Source: Plumapathes pennacea (Eukaryota > Cnidaria > Anthozoa > Antipatharia > Myriopathidae). From it: 64,000 nt of DNA. The translations under genes and the position numbers were made by a program. Location of the stretch: positions 26,809,008 through 26,873,007 of the forward strand of contig OZ038464.1 in assembly GCA_964036295.1 (NCBI GenBank), given 5' to 3'. Each line of letters starts with the position of its first letter. Position 1 is the first letter of the stretch. This document shows positions 32,301 through 42,205 of this stretch, piece by piece. The notes under the pieces were generated by a model. It had not been told where the DNA came from, searched no databases, and was given only the letters and a program-made list of their open reading frames with translations.

Positions 32301-35300
32301 CGCTCAAGAATGACATGAAGAACAAGGAGAAGAAGCAGACAGAAGCGAATGAAGAGCTACAGCAGAGCTTGACAAATGTTGTGGAAGAGAAAGAGGCTTT
32401 GAGCACAAAAATAAGAGAGCTGTGCGAAGGGAACAAACGCCTAAAAGAGCAAGCCGAAAATGTGAATAACGAAACGGATAGTAGGATCATGGAATTAATT
32501 GAAAATCACAGGCGTGAAGTTGAGGAGCTCAAGGGTCACTCACTAAGCAGCATGGAGGAACTCGCGGCGAATCATGCGCAGGAGCTGGCGAGAAAGAAAG
32601 ATGAAGTAGACTGTGCTAAAAATGAGACCGAGAAGCACGTCAATAGCGCTGTCGAGAAACACAGGCAAGAATTGGAAGAAGTGAGAGTCAGCCAGGAAGC
32701 AAAACTCCGTGAGCTGACAGAGACGAACAACAGTGAAATCGCGCGAATGAGGGAGATCCACGAAAAACAGCACCTTGAGATGGAGAAGTTGAGGAAATAT
32801 CACGAGATTGAACTAAACGAGCTTAACAGTCGTCACGTAAAGGCTGTTGAGGAGCTCAAGAAGGCGGCCGATGCTAAAGCAGTGGAGGTGAGCGAGGAGG
32901 AGAAGCGACTGAAGCAAGAGATTGAGCAAATGAAGTCGGTCCACGCTGACGAGATGAGCAAGTTGACTGAGCATGTCAAAGAAGTCGAAGAGCTCAACAA
33001 GAAAGTAGAAGAACGCAATGTTGAGTTCTCAACTGAAGAGAAGAGACTGAAAGCGGAACTGGAGGCCCAGGCTGACGAGATGAACAAGTTGTCTGGGCAC
33101 GTCAAACAAGTCGAAGAGCTGAACAGAATAGCGGAAGAACGCAATGTTGAGTTTTCGGCAAAGGAAAAGAGTCTCAGGGCAGAAATAGAGAAGGTGGAGA
33201 TCGAGAAAAGGCAGACAAGTGAAGCCATTCTTACCAATATGCAAACAAACGCCGAGCAGTTAATACAGGAACACGAGAAAGAGCGGGAACAGCTGACAAC
33301 GACGTGGAAGAAGAAGTGCGACGAGATGAATGAACGATACGCCAACCAGATTGAGAATTTGCTTCAACAGCACCAGGAGGCGACGCATCAGATTGAAGCT
33401 GAACACAAAAAATCTGTCCAGGAATTGACTCGCGCAAGTGAAGCGAAGCTTATCGAGGCTAACGAGCTGGCTTCGAGCAGGGCCGGTGAACTGGAAAACA
33501 CAGTTAAAGAACTGCAAGGAAAGATAAGGAAGGCCAAGGAAAAGATAAAGAGTAATAACACTAAGTATGAAGAAGAAGTAAAAAAAGTTCAGCATAAGAA
33601 GGAACAGACAGAAAAAGAAGCCCAGGAGTTGAGAGAAATGTTACACTCTTTAGAGGCAAAGCTGCTGGAAGTGTCTGAGAAGTACGAGCAGCAGCTGAGA
33701 GAGGCGAGCAAGCGGGAGGAAGACTTGAAACTGCAGCTTCTTGCTGGCAAGGATGACAGTAAAGCCATTGATGACAAGCTGGCGGATTTGTCAAGAGAAA
33801 AACAGGACGCACTCGAGGCAGCTGCCAAGAAGGAAGAAGAGTATAGGCATGAGATTCAAGAGCTCCACACTCGGCACGACGTGGAAGTGCAAAAATACAA
33901 GGAACAACTCAAAGTTTCTGAGGAACAGTACGAGAAGCGGGTGAAGGAGGTGGAAAGCGAGAAAGAGAAGGCGTTGGAAAAACAAACCCAACAGTTTGAA
34001 GAGCGTCACCGAGGGAAGTTAATGGAAATGAAGAAGAAGGCCGAGGGCAAGATATCTTCACTAAGAAAACAGCTCAATTCTCAGATAGAACAGAACGGAA
34101 GAGAAAAGGTAGAGAGAGAGGAGTCTGCTGAATCCAGAGTCAAAGAGATAGAGAGAATGCGCGAGCAGGAACTGCAGAAGTTGTCTGAGGAAGGAGAGAC
34201 AAAACTGGAGTTGATTAAAAGCGAAGCTGAGAGCCGTGAGAAAGAACTAGTGGAAAAAGTGAGTACACTGGAGGCGAAAATCGGCGAGATGGAAGAACAC
34301 GTGGAAAACCTCCTAGTCGAGAAGATGGACGCTCTACACGAGCAGGAGGATGCGCTGAAAGAAGAACAGGAAGTGGAGATGGAAAAGCTGAGGAAAGAGT
34401 TAGACGCGAAACTCGAAACTGTCGAGAAGCGATGTAAAGCGAAGCTGGAAGACAAAGAGCTGGATCACAACTCCAAGGTCAAGAAGCTCCTGAAAGAATT
34501 CCAAATTAAGTATGGCGAGAAGGATCGTGAGCTGCACGAAATGATGGCTAACACCATCAGCAAGGGCCAGAAGGAAGAGCAGAAGCTTGTCGATAAGTAC
34601 GAGGAGGATTTACGAGAACACATCAACGAGCTGAGGCTGCGCGAGGAAGAGATGCTCGCTTATCGTCAAAGCACCGACGAGAAACTCGAGCAGAAGGATA
34701 GAGAGATAGAAGAGCTGAGGAACTCTCACGCGGAGGCACTGCAGAGACTAGAAACGGACCAGCACAAGAAAATCCAAGAAATCATCAAGAAGAACGAAGC
34801 TGACATGGAAGAGTTGAACAGCGAGAGCAAGGCGAAGATAGAAGAGCTGCACGAGCGATACAAGAACGAGATCGAGACGTTGGGAAGAGATCGCAAGTCC
34901 GAATTAGCCGCCGTTGAGAAGAAGCTCAAGACACAGATGAAGAAAAACCAGAACGAGATGAAGAAGCTCTTGAACCACAAGGAGGCGGTCATTCACGCGC
35001 AGACTGCGTCCGTGATGGAAGGGGAACCCGAGTTACACAGGGCGGGATCGTCTTCGTCGCTCAATGTAAGTGCACGTGTCGGGATGTACCACGTGACAGC
35101 CGTGCGGACCAATGAGCTCCGTCCATTGTAATCATGACTGACGTGACGTTTGATTGGCGACCTTTTGGTTGTCAACACAAATGCAAAGTGTGCTATCCAT
35201 GTCTGATGGCCTGTCATTTTGACTGAACCCAGCATGCAGGCTGTCCAAATGTTTCAATCATTAATGTTTTATGGGGCCCACTCTCTTTTTTCTTCTTCGT

Positions 35301-38300
35301 CCTTTATTGCTTTCAGTTTTTACTTTTCTTTCCTTTTTGCCCTTTGGTGTTGCTGGTCCGCTTTTCAATGAATGAGTCTTAATCCGACTGACAACCTCAA
35401 CCCAAATATAAACTAAAGCGACTTTGATAAAATCTACCACTTTGCATATTTGTGAAAATGACTTTTCCAACTGACTGTCTTGCAGCATGTTTCTCGCTTA
35501 GTAATTTATGACGCTCCGTTTGATTAATCTCCATTTTTAACAATTTCTAAGTTACAGTTGTTTGCTTGATCGCCTTAATTTCTCTTCTGGTTGTTTGTCT
35601 CCTTTCACATTCAGTTAACTAATGCCTTTACAAAGTTGACAGTCAACAGGCAGCATATCTCGATGTGCGCGCTTGATAAAACACTTTTTTCTTTTTTTTG
35701 GCATCCTGGGTCTGTAGTCGACTACTTTTTCATCTGCTTGTCTCTAAGTATTGAGTACGTAATTAATCGCATTTAAACTTTCTGTTTATGATTTTTTTGT
35801 TTTGTTTTTTGTTTTTTTGTTTTTTGATGTTTGCCCACAGCACTTTTGTAAATGGCTTTTGCAAAACAAACCCAGAATGTATCACAGTAATTTCGCGGGA
35901 AAAGCTTCGTCAAACTAACTTTCGTTGTTTTTCTCAACCAGGAAGTTGGCGAGGACCCGGGCCAGGCTGCATTAAGAGTACGTTGGATGACGAGAACTCT
36001 TATTTCATTTGCTGTTTTTAATATTTCCGCTCTTGTAATAGCACCAAGAGTAACGTTACGTTGTGTAATTCACAGGATCAAGTAGCTCGTCTGAAAGCTG
36101 AAGTCAGTTCTCTGAAAGACGTGGAATCATCTCTGAGGGGACAGGTAATAACCTCTCGTCCTACCACTGTCATTCTCTAAGGTGATTCTGTCTCTGTCAG
36201 TGGAATACAAATAGACGGAACAGCCCCAAAACAATGTGCCCTTAAGTTCGACGCAAGAAGATTTACTCAACGCACCCGATCCCAGTACCTGTTCTCTATC
36301 CCAAAGTGGCCAAAGCCGAAATGTGTTAAAAGAAACTTATTTATTTATTTATTTATTTATTTATAAAATTTATTTATTTATTTATTAAATATCAAGTAAT
36401 TAATCTGTCTTTTCTATTGAATCCAGATTGAACAACTGGGCGGCACACCAAGGAAGGGAATGTCTGACCGACCAACTCAGCTGAACGTGGTGTCGAATCC
36501 CCTGGCGGACGGAGGTGACCCTTATCAGGCCGCACCCTCCTCACCTGTACCACAACCCACTGAATATGAGGTGAGCTCGATTCAATAAAACCTTTACACA
36601 ATCATGTACTGTATTTTATAAGTCCGACCCACGTTCTTACACCTTAAAACGAACTTAATTGCATTGCCCTAATCCGACACCATTGCAATTTAGAATCTGT
36701 ATCTGGATCTTTGAAAGACGTATATTAAACTACAGTATTCTATTTTTGGAGTACTCTGACAAGGTTCCAAAGTGTTAGGGTACTTGCATAGTTTCACTAT
36801 CAAACTCCTGATCTCACTCTGAACCATCAGCCCTCCGATATTGAATTTCAAGTCATCCGTGAACGTTGGATGCTGCGGTGGAGGGAGGGGCATTTATAAT
36901 ATCCAAGACGTATCGCTTTGGTGTTGTACAGAGGGTGACGGTCAAGACGTGTATTTAAAATCAGTGCGTCCGCACAGTAAACCATGAGAATGTAACATGT
37001 CAGGCTTACGTCGTTTTCTTCTTGTTCCAGTACCTGAGAAATATTCTGTTTGAGTACATGATGGGCCGACAGCGGAAAGTACGTAATTTATATGTCTTGT
37101 TAATTCTGAGGGCAAAGCCTGCCTTTGCTTGTTTTCATTTTTCAATCTTCAAGTACCGCCAAATATTATGTATTACCCCACACCACCCCTCCCTCGGTGC
37201 GTTTTGTATCCCTCCCTCCCCCAACCCCACCCGAATAAGATTTTAGGATAGGCAAGACGTGTGTCTTGGTACTAATTGAATATTATAACTTATGAGTGGA
37301 GATTTGTTTAGAGGGCACATCACCATACACTGATGAGTCTTTATCCATTTATCGTTTGCTTTGTGGTTCCTCTTATCCTTTTCATCTTGTCATTTTAGCA
37401 ACTGGCAAAAGTCCTGGCAGCCGTGATGAAGTTCTCTCCCAAACAACAGCAGCAAATTATTAAAAGGGAGGAGGAGCTCAGTGTCAATTCGGTAAGATAG
37501 TCTCCCCCCTGATATCTTCTCTTATACACCGTTTATTTTCAATTTTGAATTTTAAAAGTAATTATCAAAGAGGCTCCTATGAACCTCTGTTAATACTTTT
37601 GAAGGCTGAAGGTTATTTCCATGCAAAGAAGCTTTTGCTATCATTGAATTTTAGAGGTTGAAGATCATTTCCAAAGAGGCTCAATAAACTGTACTATTAT
37701 AAGTTTGAACTTTAAAGCCAATCTCAAATTCGTTATATTGAACTAAGGGTTGAAGATCATTCCCCAAAACGCTCTTTTGCCCTTGCTATTAACTTTGAAT
37801 TTAAAAAGATACAGATCAATCTCTGCGTGGACTCTAGACTCGGAAGTATAAAATATAAAGTACTAGTTTCAGCTTGATTGCTTAGGGTTGATAACACAAG
37901 AGACCTAATTACCTAGTCAAACACTGTTTCAAAAAATACCTCGCTTCATACAATCATCTCTTAAACTGTTTTGGAAAAGTGCCACGCCCACATAGTATTC
38001 ATAAACAGCTTTCACGAGAGGTTAGGACTTCTTAGCTTGAAAAGACACCCCTAGAATTCAAAGAGTTAGGCTGGGAAGGGACCAACCTGTATGAAAAGGA
38101 TTGCTATATGATAAGCTCATGTGTATGAATTGTGAATTGTGGATTTAGATTGTAAGCGAAAGTGAACCGATTGTGTGTTTGTTTACCAAATAGTGGTCCT
38201 TAGCAACTGGTTAAGATTTTCTGAATAAAATAACTGTCATAAATGTCGAGGATAAATTGCTAAAGTAAAAATATAAATTTATTTCACTCGAGATATAGAG

Positions 38301-40471
38301 ACATAGTTAAACCAACTAATTCGCTGTAAAGTTGTTGGAATGAGTAAAATATCAAGATGTTTTCCTCGTGAGTAACCTGCTCTTTTTCTTGTAATTCAAG
38401 CTAAAATACTAAAATATATGGCTAAAACATAGGACTCAAGGGTGAAAAGTCTGTGTTTCGTTACTCCATTCCGTCAGGTCGCTTTTTTCTTTGTTTCTGC
38501 ACCACTTTACTGCACCAGCTAAAAGAGATAACTCTAGTACTAGTCATTTCGTCCTATAGTACTCCCCCTCTTTGCTTTGCTTTGTTTATGGTGTGTTAAA
38601 GAGGTGAAATCATGGGGCGAATTGGTGTGTTTCTATTTTTGGGTTGTCATTTGTGTTGTATTGTATTGTGTTGTTTTGTTTTGTTTTGTTTTGTTTTGTT
38701 CACAATGAGTACATTCTAAGAGCTGCAGCTTTCGTTTTGTTGCTGAGTAGAGTTAGTATTTGTTAGTATGAGGTTCGGTGTGACTGTGTATGAGTTCATT
38801 TGTCGATGTTCTGACTGTTCAAGTTTGATATCGTATGTATGTGGTTCAGTCTAATGGGATACGCATAGGTAATTTTGTGCCTTTAGATAGTGTGACATAT
38901 TTCCCCGGGGAGGGGGAGGGGGTATTCCTCAGAGTTTTGGGTGGGATGTGCCACACTGCCCTCAAAACCCTAACTCTATTCGACTATATACGGGTACATT
39001 TGTCGTTTCATATCAAAATCACACGCTATCCCAGACCAAAAAGACAATCTATAACCGGTTTCAGACCAAAAAGACAAAACCGTATGCCCTATTCCAGACC
39101 AAAATGCTCAAAACGATACCTCTTGGGGCGGAACTTCATGGTTAGTATATGGGAGTACCCGACTCCCGGGGAACATACTTTTGTCTGTTGTGATATGGCG
39201 TGGCTGCTTAAGCGATTTAAGTGTGGTACTATAATTTATAGTGTCAGTGTTTTGTTGTGTAATAGGAGCATTGTCTCATCTAGCTTTGTCCGATTATATA
39301 TTTAGCATATTTTCTCTTTGTTCGTGTTTTGTTTCTCAAGAGTTTTGATTTTGTTCCTTATTCCTGCCCTTTTAGGGAGGCGGTTTGTTTTCCTCGCCAT
39401 TTAGACAGTAATAAACTACAGTGCCAAGGTACTGAAGGTGCTAACTAAGCATGTAATTTATAAGAAATTGACGTAAGGTCTCTTTAGTTCCACAAAACTG
39501 AGGTATTTGCCTGTTAGTTTGCTAGGCCACAAATGCACAACTAATTTCCAAGTTATATACGTTTCTTAGTTAAGAAATATTTAAGAGAGCTCAACGAGGT
39601 AGCTTATGTAAGTTATGTTTACATAGAGAAAATAGATATACACATTCAAGTCAAACAACTGAAAAACAGAAAATCAAAGTTACTAAGTGATACATGCTAA
39701 GCTAAAACGAACCCGTGACGAACTGTACTGATAGAGTTCGAGTATTTATTATCATTTATGCTTACGGTTGTCACGTATGTTGTAGTCAAAGTCGAAGGAT
39801 GTTATGTTGCCTCACTATGTGCAGATCGTACCCTGGGTTTGGCTAAAATCCCTTTTTGAAGTCCAACGATGGTGAAAAACAACCCAAGTGTTTTCAGAAA
39901 GCTGTAATTGTGCTTTCGTTGCATAATTGTGTAACTTTTTACGTCCTTACGTTAGTTCCCATTCCCCAGGTAACCAACCATGCATGCGTTGAATATTTAT
40001 TTTTAGCTTACTTGATCCGTTCAGTTAGCTTTCGAAAACATAAGACTTAATCGTACCTTTGTCTTTGAAGAAGTTCAAGAAAATCGAAGGCTGATAGTCT
40101 TTTTTGTTCCCAAATTGTAAGCTCCAACAATAACTTCTCGTCAAACGGAAGCAGCATGTAGTTTATTTTGATGCATGATTAGAACGTATGCTACTACAGT
40201 ATACTTCCTTTGTAATGTCTTTTTTCCAGGCATTCTTTTCACATTTCTGTTTGATTGATTGTATAATAAATCTATGACACATTCATTTCTTGATGGTTTA
40301 ATTTCTTGATAGATTGTTTGATTGATTGTATAATAAATCTATGACACATTCATTTCTTGATGGTTTAATTTCTTGATTGATTGTTTGATTGATTGTGTGA
40401 TGGATTGATTGATTGATTAACACTTTATTCTTTCGTTTCCTTAGCCAAAGCAGAAGTCGTCGTGGTATTGA
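23363..40471 (+). CDS. GOLGA4: golgin-245/GOLGA4-like GRIP-domain golgin, 20 exons
   Basis: Exons: 23363-23452, 23599-23772, 25051-25353, 25559-25606, 26242-26298, 26399-26497, 26824-26896, 27025-27074, 27269-27325, 28242-28406, 28886-29260, 29697-29916, 30069-30118, 30485-35065, 35942-35977, 36076-36144, 36427-36570, 37031-37078, 37399-37491 and 40445-40471; about 2252 aa (human GOLGA4 about 2230). The N-terminus MFKKLKQKI, a Ser/Pro-rich low-complexity head with the acidic run DLDSDAEST, then more than 1900 residues of coiled coil, and a C-terminal GRIP domain (YLRNILFEYMMGR, then VMKFSPKQQQQII) identify a trans-Golgi tether recruited by Arl1. All phases agree. Intron 12 has a GC donor (29917), the only non-GT donor. 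Exon 14 alone codes for 1527 residues. The last 27-base exon (PKQKSSWY, stop) follows a strong pyrimidine-rich acceptor; without it translation would end two codons after 37491 at TAG. Confidence 0.93.
25856..26023. mobile_element. pogo/Tigger-like MITE in golgin intron 4
   Basis: The left end acagtcaaatcccgctattt and the right end, read on the minus strand as cacagtcgaactccgctatt, are inverted repeats of about 26 bases continuing into cgaa. Ends beginning CAGT are usual for pogo-like elements. The unit is 168 bases with no coding capacity. Confidence 0.7.
26503..26640. repeat. dispersed repeat copy 1 (golgin intron 6)
   Basis: It begins near cagtggaacctccctgag. The phrase caagttactattagtgaaac followed by ctctcccaagc recurs in intron 9 of the same gene as caagttgctattagtaaaac and ctctcctac (about 27370-27470). 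Both look like pieces of one transposon-derived family. Confidence 0.5.
26661..26699. repeat. (TTG)n microsatellite
   Basis: About 13 TTG units with one TTA interruption, in golgin intron 6. Confidence 0.95.
27713..27947. mobile_element. MITE in golgin intron 9
   Basis: The left end agggccgattttttaaaca is matched by the inverse tgtttaaaaaatcggccct at the right end, 235 bases overall, flanked by TTTA on the left and TTAA on the right. Subterminal ttagacctgg and ggtctaaacc also pair. There is no coding capacity. Confidence 0.8.
28431..28625. repeat. GTGC-rich minisatellite in golgin intron 10
   Basis: Alternating purine-pyrimidine gtgtgcgtgcg sequence with a higher-order unit of about 90-110 bases repeated twice (marked by gtgtgcctgcatg, then gaatgctg or gagtgctg, then cgtgtgtt). 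The long open frames here on both strands are compositional. Confidence 0.85.
30291..30330 (-). ncRNA. possible hammerhead-ribozyme-like core in a retroelement remnant
   Basis: On the minus strand 30324-30318 reads CTGACGA, which fits the hammerhead CUGANGA box. A short potential stem (GGGC, UAAC loop, GCUC) follows, then GAAA at 30304-30301 and cgtcagct. This arrangement recalls hammerhead motifs reported in Penelope-like retroelements. A single extra A between the box and the stem departs from the consensus, and activity is uncertain. It lies in golgin intron 13. Confidence 0.35.
36338..36386. repeat. (TTTA)n microsatellite
   Basis: TTTA units with one AAATT interruption in golgin intron 16, ending about 40 bases before exon 17. 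Confidence 0.93.
38895..39176. mobile_element. MITE-like element with CCCCGGGG-rich ends
   Basis: acatatttccccggggaggg at the left and gactcccggggaacat at the right are imperfect inverted repeats, with ggtattcct against gggagtaccc inside. The interior contains three irregular copies of a phrase with agaccaaaaagaca or agaccaaaatgct. It lies in the last golgin intron. Confidence 0.55.
40249..40430. repeat. TTGATTGAT-rich tandem repeat
   Basis: A unit of about 70 bases (gattgtataataaatctatg, acacattcatttcttgatgg, tttaatttcttga) occurs twice in tandem and then decays into plain TGAT units ending 15 bases before the last golgin exon. The adjacent aacactttattctttcg supplies the pyrimidine tract of that exon's acceptor. 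Confidence 0.85.
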
Positions 40472-41334
40472 CCTCCTTCTGCTGTCTTGGTGAACAAAAG
40501 AACAAAAAGGCAAGCTGGTTCTTGATGGACCTGCCGGTGTGTCAGCATATTCTACAGTCTGCACTGTACATATTCCTAATTTACTTCTTGCTTAACTTAT
40601 CATTTGCTTATAGTTAGAAGTGACATTATGTGAGTTAGATGTGAGGTTGGACAAAAACAGTGCACGACACAAGCCTTCCCCAAATTCGTCTAAAAAGGAG
40701 CCAGATATGGTATGAGATTCATAAAACTAAAGTTTCATCTAATGATCAAACCTCGGCTTTGTTCGGGTGACTTCCTTGTTTAGGATTTATTCATTACGTT
40801 CAAAACGTTTCGCAGTGATCATATAGGATTAAGGGGTTGTGTGGCTTCCTTTATGGCTGCATACTTGGACTTCATATTGAGGGACAGTAAATGTTTCCCA
40901 TGCCAATTAATATTCGTCCTGACAACAGACACAAGTGTCCCAGGACTTAAGTAATATCCAAGGAATTATTTTAACAAAGGTAATTATATTATGTTAAGGT
41001 TAGTGTAAAGATGGCTGGAGAATCAGTGAATAGATTGCAATATTTGTATTTTATTTAGTTCATGGTCAGGATAATAATTTTAGTTTCAAAGAAATAGAGC
41101 CTAAGAAGTGCGCCAAACTACTTCCATTAATGATTGTCTTGGCCTCTTGTTCACGAGTTTCAAGAGGATGGTCTTAATGTAAACAGTGGAATAAATCATA
41201 TTAATATAATGTATAAGTATGCTCGAAGTGTGTAGCGATTTCTGTGTGTACGCGTGTATGTGTGTATGTTTTATACATGTATCACTATGTGTGCATGTAT
41301 GTGTATGTGTGTATGTATATGTATGATATGTATG

Positions 41335-41668
41335 TATCTACGTATGTATGTATGTATGTATGTATGTATGTATTTATGTATGTATGTATGTATGTATGTA
41401 TGTATGTATGTATGTATGTATGTATGTATGTATGTATGTATGTATGTATGTATGTATGTATGTATGTATGTATGTATGTATGTATGTATGTATGTATGTA
41501 TGTATGTATGTATGTATGTATGTATGTATGTATGTATGTATGTATGTATGTATGTATGTATGTATGTATGTATGTATGTATGTATGTATGTATGTATGTA
41601 TGTATGTATGTATGTATGTATGTATGTATGTATGTATGTATGTATGTATGTATATGTATGTATGTATG
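41335..41668. repeat. (TATG)n microsatellite
   Basis: More than 75 nearly perfect TATG units. Because the unit is four bases, three frames and the reverse strand stay open, which explains several spurious open frames of 110-147 codons. Confidence 0.98.
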
Positions 41669-41775
41669 AATGTATGTGTGTGTACGTAATCAGCTAACCC
41701 TTTATGACTAACTTTGTGCAAGATACACTGAATTCGATCTGTAATAATGTCATGGCATGCCTTGGTCTGAAATAA

Positions 41776-41791
41776 CCCCCCCCCCCCCCCC
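41776..41791. repeat. poly-C tract
   Basis: Sixteen C in a row; length is likely uncertain in assembly. Confidence 0.9.
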
Positions 41792-41852
41792 TGGTCACAC
41801 TGTAGGAAACGTGTGCGCTTTCTCTGTCGGCCTCTATCCCTCTCGCGTACGA

Positions 41853-41934
41853 GACGTCATTGAAAGGAAGTGACGTCATTATGGTGACGTTACTGTTTGT
41901 GAGTGACGTCACTGTTTGTGAGTGACGTCACGTG
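41853..41934. promoter_or_regulatory. array of CRE/ATF-like TGACGTCA sites
   Basis: Perfect palindromes TGACGTCA occur at 41871, 41904 and 41923, with variants GACGTCAT at 41853 and TGACGTTA at 41885. The last two perfect sites are in tandem 19-base units ctgtttgtgagtgacgtca. The last also overlaps a CACGTG E-box (41929-41934). Another TGACGTCA lies at 42679 in the last intron of VWC gene 1. Such an array would bind CREB/ATF-type bZIP factors; a role as an enhancer is inference. Confidence 0.6.
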
Positions 41935-42205
41935 GCTATTTCCACTGGCCAACCTCACTTGCTGAAGAATCATTAATCGCGTGTAATGTAGACTGTGATA
42001 TCAGAACTTTTGTGTTTGCTTTTGTTTGGTTCTGTGCTGTCTTGTTTATTTTCCTGTGTGTTTTATGTCACCTGACGCCGGAGTCAAAATAGGTTGAAAT
42101 AAGAAAAGACCGAGTTTTTGGTGGGACGATCGTCATTTATTATACTATTTGAGAAACTCTTGCGAACCGTGGACAACACGGACGTCTTGTCTCGCTGTTC
42201 GACGT

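Larger units (their letters stand above)
40472..42205. other. gene-free region between convergent golgin and VWC gene 1
   Basis: It contains the presumed golgin 3' UTR, then sequence without recognisable genes, a TATG microsatellite, a C tract and a cluster of CRE-like sites. No clear AATAAA could be tied to the golgin end with confidence. Confidence 0.55.

Noticed and set aside
30521-34992. Many antisense open frames opposite golgin exon 14
   Set aside because: They mirror the GAG/AAG-rich coiled-coil codons of the sense strand and have no features of their own.
41244-41721. Open frames of 110-147 codons on both strands
   Set aside because: They are products of a TATG microsatellite, which stays open in three frames.
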